From assembly GCF_050624435.1 (NCBI RefSeq), contig NC_134531.1, positions 258,864,812-258,928,811 on the forward strand: a stretch of 64,000 nt of DNA, in the 5' to 3' direction. The notes beneath the pieces were generated by a model. The model was not told the DNA's origin and ran no database searches. It saw nothing but the letters and a program-made list of their open reading frames with translations. The translations under genes were made by a program, and so were the position numbers. This document shows positions 43,570 to 56,000 of the stretch, piece by piece (the first letter of the stretch is position 1; each line of letters starts with the position of its first letter). The stretch comes from Tenrec ecaudatus. Lineage: Eukaryota > Chordata > Mammalia > Afrosoricida > Tenrecidae.

Positions 43570-45012
43570 TCTACTAGAACCAATGGTACTGAAGGCAGAA
43601 GCCTTCTACGCTGAAGGAATTGACCAAAAATAAGACTCCCAGAATTGATAAAGTAACAACGGAAATGGTTCAAGAAGTAGATGAAACACTGGAAATACTC
43701 ATCTATGCCAAGAATTTTGAAATATAACTGCTTGGCCAAATGACTGAAAAAGAACCATATTTGTACCTATTTTTAAAAAAGTTACCCAATAGAATGCACA
43801 AATTATAGGACAATATCACTAATAGCACATGCAAGTAAAATCTTGCTGAAGAATATCCAGGAAAACGTGAAGCAGTACTTTGACAGAACGTTTCCAGAAA
43901 TCCAGGCAGGATTTAGAAAAGGATGTGGAAAAAGGAAGATCATTGTTGAGCTCAGATGGATCTTGCCTGAAAGCCAAGAATGGCAGAAAGAAGTTTACTA
44001 GCACTTTATTGAGTAGGCAAACACACTGGACTCTGTGGATCAGAATAAGCTATGGATATCCTTGAGAAGATGGGAATCCCAGAGCACTTAATTATGCTCA
44101 TGCAGAACCTGTACACTGATGCTGTATGATTAAAAATTAAGAAATGTGTGTGTTAGGGTTGCAGACTCTTACCATATTTTTTAAATCTGTGTCCTGGAAA
44201 ATAATCAGAGAAACTGGATTATATAAAGGATAATAAAGCATCCGGATTGGAGAAATGCTTATTAAATCATAGGGTGTACATATGATACAACATTGCTTTA
44301 TGAAAGTAAGGAAGAATTGAAGCACTTACTGATGAAGATCACAGATTTCAGCCTTCAGTTTGTATTACAACTCAATGCAAAGAAAACCAAAATCCTCAAA
44401 CTGAACCAGTCAGTAATGTTGTGATAAATTGAGTAAAGATTGTAATTGTTAAGGATTTTATCTTGCTTGGATCCACTATCAATGTTCATGGACAGCAGTC
44501 AAGAGATCAAAGGAGTCATTGCACTGGGCAAATCTGCTACCCAGGACCACTTTACAACATTGAAAAGCAAGGGTCTTACTTTGAGATCAAAGGTTTGCCT
44601 GGCACAAGCCATGGTGTCTTCACTCACCTCAAATGCACGTGAAAGTTGGACATTGAATAAGGAGGGCTGGCAAAGAATCAATGCGTTGTCATTGGGGTGC
44701 AAATGAAGAATAGAAAAGTAGCATGGACGGCCAAAAGAACAAACACCTCTGTCTTGGAAGAAGTGCCGCCAGAATGCTCCTTAGAGCCAAGGATGGCTAG
44801 ATTTTGTCTCATGTAATCAGGAGCGATCATCCCTAAGTGAAGGGAAAACGAAAAGAGAAAATCCTTAACAAGAGTGACACAATGGCTGCAGCGATGGGCG
44901 CAAACATAAGAGCAGTTACGAGAATGGCACAGGACTGAGTGAGCAGTGGTTCTCTCTGTTTTGAATCAGGACTCTATGACCTGGAATTGACTGATGGCTC
45001 ATAACAACAACT
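43570..45012 (+). mobile_element. RTE-type LINE, reverse transcriptase to 3' end, decayed
   Basis: Starts at the polymerase entry ('accaatggtactgaaggcag') and ends at the terminus ('gacctggaattgactgatgg'). Motif A region reads F-I-E-stop-A-N-T-L-D-S-V-D, and the Y-A-D-D position reads C-T-Y-D (44,276-44,290), both destroyed. The C-terminal frame 44,446-44,706 keeps 'IKGVIALGKSATQDHF', a family landmark. Confidence 0.85.
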
Positions 45013-45239
45013 CTTAATGGCTTTAAATAATAAACAAAATGAATGTCATTCCCCCCCCCTCAAATCAAGCAAACAAAACAAAAACAGCAACATAATCAGA
45101 CCACATGTTTATTTCTGTTTGTTTTTTAATGGAAAATAGTCCTTTTGTTTATTATTTAAAGCCATTGGGGTATGAGAGCTATTTTCCTTTATAAACAAAG
45201 AAATAGCAACCAAAAATCCTTATGGGGCCATTAGATGGT

Positions 45240-45350
45240 TCTTGACCAAAGTCAGGGAGAACCAGAAAGAATGTTGTTTCATTCTGTTGTGAATAGAGTT
45301 GCTATGGGCTGGAATTGACTCAATGATATGTGGCAACAACAACAATGGAT
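45240..45350 (+). mobile_element. RTE 3' tail fragment
   Basis: 'tgtttcattctgttgtgaat' then 'gctatgggctggaattgact' and a CAA-rich end ('ggcaacaacaacaatgg') form the last bases of an RTE. The sequence between 45,013 and 45,239 is unassigned, apart from a C-run at 45,052-45,059 and an A-rich stretch. Confidence 0.65.
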
Positions 45351-45354
45351 ATAA

Positions 45355-46115
45355 CATTGAATGATGCAGGAAAAATCAAAGTAAGATGGAAGAAATAAAT
45401 ACACAGAGTTCCTGCTCTAACAAGAGTTGAGCAATATTGAATCAAGAGATAACATGGTCATGAACTAATAGCACCGAAAGAAATACAAGCTACATTGCAG
45501 GCATTAGTGAAGCCCAAGGCTACAGGAATTGATGAAATGCCAATGGAGATGTCTCAACAAGCTGATGAAGCACTGGAGCCATGCTTCCGATTCCATTCGT
45601 CTATTGCAGGAAATTTGGGAGACAGCGACTTGGCCAACTGGCTGGAAGAGATACATATTTGTACCTGTTTCAAAGAAAGGTCACCCAACAGGATGCTCAA
45701 ATGGTAGAACAGTATCATTGATATCCTATGTAGGTAAAACTTTGCTGAAGATCACCAACAGTTGCAGCAGTACATCTCAGGGAGCTTCTAGAAATTTAGG
45801 CCAGATTCAGAAGACATGGCACGAGGGATATTATTGCTGAAATCAGATGGATATCTACTGAAACAGAGTATCAGAAAGATGTTTCCTTGTGTTTTATGAA
45901 CTATATAAAAGTATGCGAATGTGTGGATCATAATTAACTATGGCTAACATTGAGAAGAAAAGGAATTCCAGAACCTCTCATTGTGCTTATGTAGAAGCTT
46001 CTACAGTGATGAAGGGGCAGTCATCGAAACAGGGCAAGAGAATGGGCATAATTGGAAATTAGGAATGGTTGTATCCTTTCACCATATGCATTCTCATCTT
46101 CAGAAAAATTAAATA
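45355..46115 (+). mobile_element. RTE-type LINE, reverse-transcriptase N-terminal part
   Basis: Starts 'acattgaatgatgcaggaaa' and runs through the polymerase entry. The frame 45,495-45,707 reads 'KATGIDEMPMEMSQQADEAL', and the frame 45,529-45,840 reads 'PTGCSNGRTVSLISYVGKTL', a conserved RTE polymerase block. Motif A is present but broken at about 45,890-45,930. It ends near 46,115, before the Y-A-D-D box. Confidence 0.85.
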
Positions 46116-46469
46116 CGTAAGGGTGTGTCCAAGGAGCTACTTATAATATCACTCCCAGAGAGACTTAGAGTGCCCTCAGAACACCTTCCAATCTTCTGGA
46201 AGGAAGCTTGTAAATCCATCATGGGCACCGCCACTTGCACACACTGGATAAAAACTGAGGACAGGAAGGAGGCCTAGAAGAAAAGGATTCAAAATAGTAC
46301 ACAGACATTAGCCACATCCCCCGACCTGAGGCATTCCTCTGATGTTATGCCTTGATGACACCAAAAAGAAACAGGAGGATATGCAATTTTGAACCATCGT
46401 CTTATTGGCATATATGTCCCACCTCATGCAATTTAATTATTCGAGCATATTAAGAAAAATTATGAAATT
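46116..46469. other. Unassigned sequence
   Basis: No family recognised. It may be the far end of the antisense L1 that follows. Confidence 0.3.
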
Positions 46470-47210
46470 ATTAGTACAATGAATTTCAGAAAAAATCTTC
46501 TCATACTTGTTTCCTCCCCATTTCTCACTACTCACACCCTCACCCCCACCCTTGTCCCTATTCAGTTACTGTCCCTACTGATCTACTGACCCTGGATTTC
46601 ATATACAGAAAATCATACAAAATACAAATAGGAAGCAAGTAAAGGAAAAACAACAATAATGACTACTAAAAACAGAAAAAATTCAATGAACAAAAAAGTA
46701 GGAAATATTAAAGACTGTAAATTAGGTTAAAAGTTCCCTTTTCATCAAATGATAAAGCATAACATCTTAGCTTACCAACAGCTGCCATGATCGACTTTAC
46801 AATGCTCTCTGATAGAAGGAGTTCCTACCTTTCAACTAAGGCTACAGGGAATTCTCTGGAGGTTTAATCCTTGTGGGGATCCTGTAAGTGGTTTTGGGCT
46901 CCCCCCGCAGCCTCTACAAACCACGTGCTCACAATGTAAACTATGATACAACTCTCTCCTTTGGATTTAGATTTTATTATTTACAATCCTTGGGTCACAC
47001 AGACTAGTGCGCTTCTTCAATATGGACTTAGTTGATGCCTCATTTGGATGTCTACTTGTTTAAGGCAAGTCTTTTAAGACCCCAGATACTATGCCTTCTG
47101 ACAGTTGGGTACTATATGGTTTCTTCATCACACTGTGTTATAGCACCCATATCGCTAGCAATCTCTTATGAGGGCAGGTATCAAGCAGGACCATGTAATA
47201 AGAAAGAATC
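46470..47210 (-). mobile_element. L1-type 3' UTR, older subfamily, antisense
   Basis: 'ggatttcatatacagaaaat' is the antisense of a motif at 6,733. 'gttcctacctttcaactaag', 'cttgtggggatcctgtaagt', 'tttggatttagattttatta' and 'agtgcgcttcttcaatatgg' recur in the same orientation at about 60,090-60,340. Sequence from 47,211 to 48,100 may also belong to it, but I cannot show this. Confidence 0.55.
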
Positions 47211-48100
47211 TTCGGGGCAAAAATCGGGTGTGAACCCCAAATCAATTCATATATATATCATTTTATGCATCGCTGCTTCATTTTAGAGACACAATTATAA
47301 TTTTATGATAGAGAATATTATCTAAATCATCCTCCTGACGTATATGGTAATTCTTTTGAATTGTATCACTAATTTAGCTAATGGTACAGAATTTAAAACA
47401 CTGTTGAGAAAAGCAAATTATACAAGTATAGGCCAGCTTCTTACTGCAATACATGAATTGTTGACTTTTATTGATTAAACCTTTAAGCGACTGGACATTA
47501 TTTACATGAAAAATTTTCAATCGCATGTATTTATAAACGTAGAAACATGCCTGCCAGATTAATACATGTCATAAGAAAGCAAGGATCACTTTAAAATTGT
47601 AAATATATGGTAGTCCTGGGCTGCTAGGAATTGGCACCCTCAAAGCAAGGCATCTGCTGGGACAGCAGCTTATTCTCACACAGGACATTTCATCTTTAAG
47701 TCCAAGGGAGAATGCCGGTTCCTTGAATGGCTACAGGTGAGTTTGAGGTAAAGCCCAGTTCACTAGTGGGGTTTCCAATTTGAATCCTCCTGGTGTGGCT
47801 TATGAGGGATGTTGTGCACCTTGAAGAGGCAGAGTTTAAAATCCAAGTAGTCTATAGCACAAGGGCTCGGTAGAACCTGGGTCAAAAGTGCCTAGTTAGG
47901 AACATAGTAATGGACACATTCTCCTTTGTGGTTTTGTAAAAGCATTGTTAGGTGTTTTTGTTTGTTTGTTTTCTCAATGGGAGACTGCTCCTCCTGGTTT
48001 ACCACCAATAGCAACATAATCGCCCTATACAAGACATACATGCCTGTGCCACCATCTTGACTTATAACTTGGGGTGATGTTAGCAAGGTGTATGGCAGCA

Positions 48101-48690
48101 ACTAAAGGCTATTCTTCCTCTCTGCCCATCTTGAGTAATTGACCCCAGCAGGGGTGAGGGTGCCTCTGTCAAAGTGGTTTGACAAAAGGGGTGAAATATG
48201 GTCCATGGGCATTAGGCAGGTTCTTTACCTCATTGCTCGTGAGACCAAGTTAGATTCTGTGACCTGAGAGCAGAGGCCTGCCTTCATCTTGGTTTTTATC
48301 CTTATTGTAGTCGACTAATACAATATCTGTTCTTCTGTGATTGACTTAATTTTACTCAGCAAATAGCTTCCAGGCCCATTCATGTCACAAGATGTTTCAT
48401 GGTTTCATTGCTGTTTTTCTTTAGCAATGTGGAGTATGTTATTGTATATATGTACCAGTTTCTTTGTCCATCTACTATTGATGGCTATTTGGGCTGTTTC
48501 CAGCTTCTTGCTCCTGTGAACTGTGCTTCAACAAACATGGGAAAGCATATGTCTGTTCATATTCTGTTTCTTATTTCATTGGGATATGCACCCTACAAAG
48601 GGATTGCTGGATCATATGGTATTTCTATCCCCAGTAGTTTGGGTAGCACCATATTGCTTTCCACACAGTTGTGCATAGAAGTATAGGCTT
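48101..48690 (-). pseudogene. L1 ORF2 C-terminal end, decayed, antisense
   Basis: The minus strand reads 'LGIEIPYDPAIPL' (48,593-48,640), a hallmark of L1 ORF2 after the polymerase. It continues as decayed sequence equivalent to the final 'WKQPKYPSI...YNNILHIA' part near 48,380-48,500. Stops and a frameshift separate the blocks. L1 ORF2 is normally about 1,275 residues with endonuclease and reverse transcriptase; only the last hundred or so residues survive. The sense-strand 95-codon frame at 48,399-48,686 is its shadow. 48,101-48,340 is probably early 3' UTR. Confidence 0.8.
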
Positions 48691-49419
48691 TTATATCACT
48701 AACTATAAACAACAAATATATGAAAATAATACAATAAACTATGTGAATAAGCGATTCTATCTCTTCCCGGTACACCTGAAATCCTAACCTGGGTATAGAT
48801 TAAAAGATCATGCAGAAAATACATTTGGAAGGAATTAGTTAAAGGACCAGAAGGCTGGATGTTTTCCTTTACTATAAACACTGCTGTAAATGCCAGCGCT
48901 GAATTAAAATGAGACGATGCCTTAGGTTGGCTCTTCTGTGAAGCAGACTTTATGACATGACAGACATTGGCATGGAGAAAGCTATTAGGAAATAACCTCG
49001 GGATTAGGATCTGTGAAGGAGGGGGAGAAGAAGAATTGGGTCAAAGAAGGAACGGCACAGGGATGCAATCTAAGGGAGGATTTCGGCAGACTTCCCGGAG
49101 GAACTCTCCATTGCATCTGTGGTGATTGGGCCCATATTGATGAGTCCTTGGATCTTGGCTGTTCCAGGGAGTGGAGGTCCCTCCGAGTGAGGTGGTTCTC
49201 TGAGAGAAATTGTTAGAGAGCTATTAGATGGGAACTGTCATTTGAAGAAAGGACAGTGTGCTGGGGGAAGCTCCCTTAAAATTGGTTGGTAAGTCTCTTG
49301 GTTAATCACAAGAATTAGCCCTCTTCTGCAATTTGGGTAGTTGACTTTTGTATTGAAAATGAATTCAGACAATATATATTTCATTCCTATCCTTTCTCTT
49401 TCAATTTTACCCACTTCTG
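48691..49419. other. Unassigned sequence
   Basis: The part 48,920-49,220 is less AT-rich and begins 'ttaggttggctcttctgtga', which could be an old LTR, but no second copy or ends were found. Confidence 0.3.
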
Positions 49420-49600
49420 TGGAGTCTATTGAGACGCATAGCAATGGCTCTAGGAGGGTAGGCTGTTCCCCAGGGTTTCTGAGACTACACATCCTTATAG
49501 AAGCGAACTTCTCTTTTCCCCGTGAAGGAGTTGGTGGGTCTGAATCACCAGCCTGTCAGGGAGCAGCCCGATATTGAACCCACCATCCCACTAGGGGCCT
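49420..49600 (-). repeat. AfroSINE, antisense, diverged
   Basis: 'ggagtctattgagacgcata', 'gtttctgagactacacatcc' and 'tattgaacccaccatcccac' then 'taggggcc' are antisense tail, middle and head landmarks. Confidence 0.6.
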
Positions 49601-49964
49601 TTCCTTTCAATTATCATTTCAAACTCACCACCTGCAAGTCCATTCCAATTCAGACACCCTTTTAATGATAAAGACTGATAATAGTAAAATACTTATTTTT
49701 CCTTGTTATATTATGTCAGAGCTAAGAAGGTCCATAAGACACATACCAACCTAAATGTCTAAGATTTTCCCCTTCCTCCTTGCTGAAATGTGAACGTGAT
49801 CTCTCACAATGGACTCACCAGTTTGCAAACCAGGACTAGAACTTTGTATGTTAGACATAGTGAAGCAAGGAGTCACATGGAACTTGGGTCTCCAGTGACT
49901 GTGTTGAACTGTTGACTGCCTAGTTTTGATGTTTTCTTTCTTAATAAAGAAATAAACCCGTCAT

Positions 49965-50160
49965 TTGCTTTGTTAGGGGGCACCCATTCATTTCTGACTC
50001 TTAGCTACTCATGAGATGGAGCAGAACGGCTCCATAGGGTTTCCTTGACTCCTCATTACAGCAGTAGGTCCCCACATCTTTATCCTGCAGAACCACTGGG
50101 TGAGTTTAAACCATTAGCCTTTCAGTTAGCAGTGCAGCGATTAATCAATTGCGCTATCAT
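49965..50160 (-). repeat. AfroSINE, antisense
   Basis: 'tttctgactcttagctactc', 'gcagaacggctccatagggt', 'tagcctttcagttagcagtg' and 'aatcaattgcgctatcat' follow the antisense order. 49,601-49,964 is unassigned. Confidence 0.7.
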
Positions 50161-50223
50161 TTGCTTTAATCTGCTTTAATATAATTTTCTGTTATTCACA
50201 GCCAATTTGTATAGATGTTTAAA

Positions 50224-50372
50224 GTTGAATTTGAAGGAAAATATTAAATGAAAAGTTAGAAGTTGAATTTGAAGGAAAATATTAAATGAAAAGTTAGAAG
50301 TTGAATTTGAAGGAAAATATTAAATGGAAAGTTAGAAGTTGAATTTGAAGGAAAATATTAAATGGAAAGTGG
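50224..50372. repeat. 38-bp minisatellite, 3.9 copies
   Basis: Copies start at 50,224, 50,262, 50,300 and 50,338 (the last is partial), each beginning 'gttgaatttgaaggaaaata'. Copies 1 and 2 have 'aaatgaaaag' and copies 3 and 4 have 'aaatggaaag'; otherwise they are identical. The unit is not a multiple of three and no long frame crosses it. Confidence 0.97.
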
Positions 50373-52779
50373 AAGCCTGTGGGCATGTAAGATTAACACT
50401 ATTAAGGAATAAACCACAGCATACTGGATGGGTATAGTTGTTATGTTTTCCTAAAGCAACAACCACTACTATTTCAAATGCTGTTTACAATATAGCATTT
50501 TGTTTGATAAATAAGAAATCAATAGCCTTAATTAACAAAAAGTTCCCATCAATGGATAAAGGAAAATATAAAAAACTTATTAAAACTATGGACAAAAGGC
50601 ATTTATACATGATATATAGATGGGAAGAAGAAAATTCCCAGCAAAACAGAAAATATTAATCACAATCCCATCAATGGTAAGGAGAAAGCAAGCAAAAGTA
50701 ACAAATGAGACTGGCAATGTACATATAAAAAAGTACTCCAAAATGTCAATTAAAATAAGATATTTGCATGCAAATTGACTTGACTGGTCTGTTTTGAGGA
50801 AAGCTATACCATCACATTAAAGTATATTCATACAAAGAAATTTAGTGATGAAATAGTTTGAGAGAGAAAGCAGGTAAGCCACCAATTTCCAACGATAAAC
50901 AGTTAAATTATCTGAATCTTGTTTCTTTTTAATTATCAAGAAGGAAAATCCATCAACTTTTGTTGTGATCCTATTTTGAAGATCAAAGTAGATAATAAAT
51001 ATTTTTGAAAGTGCCGTCTAAACTGGAAATTTACTATTAATTTATTTTCATGCTGATAAGTATAATTTTAGGTTATATTCAAAATTGGGTATGAAAAAGG
51101 ATAGAAATGTGGGAGATAAGTTGAATTGCTTCTGAAGACTAGAACCCAGTGTGTTAATCATCTTAAGGGAATGGGTGAGTGCTTACTGTTTAGTGCATAT
51201 ATTTTCTTTTAAATGTAGATATGTAAACATAGAGTTAAACAAAAATACTGTCATATATCATACAAATGAAAATATCAGTATAAAATGTGAAAAATAGGTT
51301 TTAAAAGATACATATTTACGGCTATGTATAATACACCCTAAGTACTTATTGCATTTATTTCTAAATGCACACATGCATCTCCACGTTTAAAAAATACTTC
51401 TGCCTTTTACAACTATAAAAAATTGTTGGAAGAAAAAAGGAAGAAGCAAACATTCTTAAAGGCATAAAGTGGTGGTCTCTTTCACCATTTTAGACTCTGT
51501 TTAACAATCTGTTGAAATGCAACTTGAACTAAACAACAAGCAGACATATTTTACTTGCTTTCCAAGAGTGACAGGTGCAAAGAAGCTTGAGGAAAAAGCA
51601 TGCATTATGGGCAAGGTTAAAATTAGGTACTTAAAAATCGTCATCTAATTTAGGTCATTTATCATTCTCCTCAAAGCCCCTTTTGTCCAATTGAATACTC
51701 AAGTGCTTAGTTTACTATTAGATCATCACAGCTGCTGCGGTATCACTCAAAGCAGATGTTTCACAGACAGAGAGAACTCAGCTAATTTTAACAGCAATGT
51801 GGTAACTGCAAGTCACTTGTTGGCAGTTCCAGCAGTGGATGTGAATATACCATGCAGGTGCAACTTTACGTAGTAAATTGTTGGATGAGTACTTTGAGAA
51901 AGGGAAAAGTGATATTGGTGAGAGACCTCGGAAGAGTTTTATTCCTGATGGTTTGGAAATCCAGCACATGTTCACTACACTATCATTCAATTCAAACGGT
52001 CCTTTCTTGTTTGAAAGAAGGGGACAAAAAAATGAAGGGATTGTGCTATTCCAAATAAAATGCACTCCGAGATGGAGAAATAGAGGGATTCATTTTTTTA
52101 AATTATCAGCTGGCATATTACTATTTCCTTAATTTTTACTCCTGATGATATCAGTATATTATTTATATGTGTAAATGTGTTTATGTTAATTGATATGCTT
52201 ATCATTATGTTATCCATCCACTTTCAAATGTGTTATTTAACCATAGAAGCAGAAGTAAGAAAAAACTTGTGAAAAATCAGACATATTGAAGGTCTTTCCA
52301 ACTCTTTGTCCAGTTCCTGATTATTATATTTCATGGCTGACATTCTGAGCAGGGCAAAGTCCTGTCACTTACCAAAAACAGATGGCGATTTAAGAGAGCT
52401 GAGTCATGTAAGGGTGTTTTGAAGATGATCATATGTATGCAAACTGGATGAGAGTGTCTTTGCTTGATTCAGAAGAAACCTTAAAATATGAATTTGCTAC
52501 CATTCATTTTCCATTTTTTATGAAATCATTGTCCTTGAGAAGCATATATTGTGTTTTTTATTTCCAATAATATATTCCTGAAGAATATGCTTTTTATTAT
52601 ATTGAGAAATTAATGTAGTCACATGAAACTAGAGGAATGCCGATGATTCTCAGCACTGCTACAGCAAACACTCGCAAAGTGTGTAACTCAGAACAGTGCG
52701 AACCTATTCTCTCAGAATTCTGCAGACCAATCAAGGTGTTGGTAGACCATGCTCATGTTAAAGCGATTCTGTAGGATTA
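50373..52779. other. Unassigned sequence, repeat-poor
   Basis: About 2.4 kb with no recognised family. Open frames at 51,852-52,132 (up to 84 codons) overlap on both strands, carry no domain and lack splice or promoter context, so I do not call a gene. Confidence 0.4.
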
Positions 52780-53045
52780 TCTTTTCCTGGATTGTGGTTG
52801 CATAAATCCAATTCCTGTCTCCATCTTCGCATGGATTTCTCCAGTTTCTCTCTGTGTATTCTTCTGTCTCTTCTAAGAGCACTCATTAGCTTTACAATCA
52901 CCCAGCTATTCCAGAATGACCTCATCAATAGGTCCTGATTTTAATGATTCGTGTGTCTGCAAAGAAAACATTTTTTCCAATGAAGATCACAGTACAGAAA
53001 TTGGTAGTTAGGGTTTGGGCATGATGTCTGGGGAGTCGCTAATTA
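52780..53045 (-). mobile_element. MaLR-type LTR fragment, antisense
   Basis: 'attccagaatgacctcatca', 'cgtgtgtctgcaaagaaaac', 'tgaagatcacagtacagaaa' and 'ttggtagttagggtttggg' run in the order of the antisense LTR ('gacctcatc ... ctgcaaagaccc ... aggtcaca ... gggttagga') known from ERVL-MaLR elements. The end equals the sense start of the element at 7,121. It is strongly diverged. Confidence 0.5.
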
Positions 53046-56000
53046 AACCACTGCAGACACTAAATATGTAAATGAACAGATGAAGTCCTCTGTCCCAGAA
53101 CTTGATCCTTAGATGGCTGCCATTTGGGGACTGCTATTGGTCTAGAAAGTGAGGAGGACCTGGCACCAGAGTGTAAATCTATTCCATGACAAATTATTTA
53201 TATCCGTCTGACTTCTGGGGGGGATTGGTTTACTGAATGTAACAATACTCAAGGGCCAACTGGACTGTGATGCAGTTCCATTAAAGGCTTGTTTTGAAAT
53301 GGCTGTGTTACTGAGAATGGGGGAATGAGTTGGCTAGATGTTATGATTTATTGGCTCTACTGGCAGGTACTAGGTACCAGCTGGCATAGGATAGCATGAT
53401 GTAACTGGACTGGAGAATAAGGAACAACAAAATATTTGGAACTATGTCATTGCCAAATTATGCGTCTGTTTTGACGTTGTTTACACGATAGCATTTCATT
53501 TGCACAAGCAGTAAATGCAATATGCAATATAATATGTAAAGTTATTTTGATTGTCCTTGCATTGAATTCGTGCTGTCAAAATCCCAGCCACTGTATTTTT
53601 ACCTTGGCTATAAAGATGAGGTCATCATTTCCAAGGTGTCATTTGTAAGTGTTATCTGCAGTCCTTTGGAGATCTCTTGATATCACTGGTAGATAAGAAC
53701 ATTTTATTTGGTCTTGGTTGTGCGCAATCTTTCCCTCCACTGACTTATTTTGAAGTCTGATATGTTCCTTAAAGCTTTTTCTTCAAGATAAGCATTAGAA
53801 ACTATAGTATCATAATAAATGGATTTAAAAGAAAGAGAAAAAAGAAACTATATTATCATTTCTCTTGGTCTTTCTATCTTTATATATATCTTCTGATTGT
53901 TCATTGGGTTTTCACTCTACTATGACTTTCACAAGCCAGAGTGCCTCAGAGACGCTTTCTTATCCTTCTGAACCCCGCTCATTTTTGTTGTGAGTTTCTG
54001 TATTCATCTTATTGCATATTGTTTTCATTTTCAAAGTTAAGAGCATAAAATCATATTTCCCCAAAAGAAAAAAGACCTAAGTCAATTTCCTTAAAACTCA
54101 AAAAGCAGCATTAAGTGTGGCATCCACCTTATTATGCTGCTGAGCTAGCATTTGTTGGCCTGGAAAGTTAAGACGTTAATGTCAATCTAAATCAGACACT
54201 GAAAGTTCTAGGTTATCACGGTCCATTCAGAATTGTCACTTTAGTATACAGTATATGGCATGTCCTTGTAAAAATCTCAACATATTTAAAAAATAATTTC
54301 CTCCCCTTTTCTCTGTCCCTAGGGAACAGTTTTAAGCAAAGCATTTCCATATGGAAAGAGTGAGCAGATTTAACGGACTGTATAGAATCACTCATGAATA
54401 GTATTTAAATCTCAAGCGCATAACCGGGACTTGCAGATTAGAAGGTATTAACGCTTTCATTTCCTTGTATGCTCATGTCCTGCAGAATCCGGAACCTCCA
54501 AAAGCACAACAGTAAACAATCCAAGAGTCCTGTTACGAGGCTTACTGTTAGTATGGTCTTGGTCAACATGGGCACTCCGGTGAGTAAGGTACAAGCACTA
54601 TACCCTCATGAAAATACAGGCAGGATATGCATTTCAAAATTAATATACTCATTGGTCTAAAAGAAGAGCCTGGGAAAGCTGACCACTTTTATAGCGCAAT
54701 AATTTTTATAATTTTCTAATTGGACAATGATTCCTAAATTATTAAAATTCAGGCAGTGGTTTTCAGACCTGACTTTCCACGTGATATGAGACAGCTGGCA
54801 ATGTTAACTATATCAGAAACTCAAGCGCATGCCTACCAAAAATTCTGATTCATTTTATTCAACATTTTAAGAGCTCCCAGATGACTTGAATGTGTAAGAA
54901 TGTTGGAAAACCAAGACTTGTTCAAGAGCAATGATGCTCAAATTCTAGTATATAAAAGTCATCTCAGAACTTAATAAAATACATTCCTTTGTGCCAAATG
55001 CCCGGATATTCTTTTGGACTAGGTATAAGCAGAGTTTTAGGATCACATTTTTTACCAGCATCCCAGGCGATCCTGTACCGATGGCCCATGTCTTTATCAG
55101 CTGAGAACAAACAAAACCAGATCCTTTGGGAGATGTTCTAACAATTTGAGTACTATTTTTATACAACATCAACCTTCAGGGAGTTTGAAAATCTGGACTT
55201 ATATTACCACATTCATGCTCAGTTTCTATTTATGATTGAAAGACTGGTTGCACAAAAATCCCCAAATGTTATAAATGAAAACATGCCCCAGTAGGTTAAA
55301 ATGACTTTTCTCTTATTTCTGTAAAAGGGACTTCTTGGACCCAGGATTGATTCCTTTTTCTTTTTCTTTTAGTTGTTGCTGTTAGTTTACCTAAGATTTC
55401 ACTGATAATGAAATTGTGAATTACATTCTTTTCTAAAAACATGAATATATATATATGCTTCCTATTCCTCACGTGCCACAAAAGAATAATAGTAATTCCA
55501 CAAGCTATTTGTCATGGTAAATAAACTCTCACAGAAGTGACTGGTATATGCAAACAGTGTGTGGTGGTAAATGTTTTATGATTGGCTTTATGATTTAGCA
55601 AATGGCAATTGGTATTTGTAAGGCCTCTATTTGGATAAGGTGCTGTGATTCAAGTTTCATAGATAAGTTAAATTCTTAGTTAAATTTAATCAAGTTTCAG
55701 TTGAATTTGAGCACAGGCTATATTAAAACTAAATATAAATCTTACCTTTGACTCAAACAATTTGAAATTTTATAATGGGATTTATTTCTTAGAATGCAGA
55801 CGTTGGTTCTGTGGGGTTAAGTATCTGCCAGATTCTTCTTTTAAAAGCTTGCTCATTCACTCACTCACTCACTCACTCACTCACTCCCTCCCTCCTCACT
55901 CGGTAATTTGTTTTGTCATAATTTAAAAGTCAAGTCTGAGGTGTAGAAACAAAGATACCAGCATCACCGAAGGAAAACGGGGATGTTTTCGTCCCAATTG

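Noticed and set aside
1205-46115. An active RTE element
   Set aside because: Every copy has stops, frameshifts and altered catalytic motifs, and most are truncated.
51778-52132. Overlapping frames on both strands (up to 95 codons)
   Set aside because: Frames on both strands over the same bases, no recognisable domain, no splice sites I could defend.
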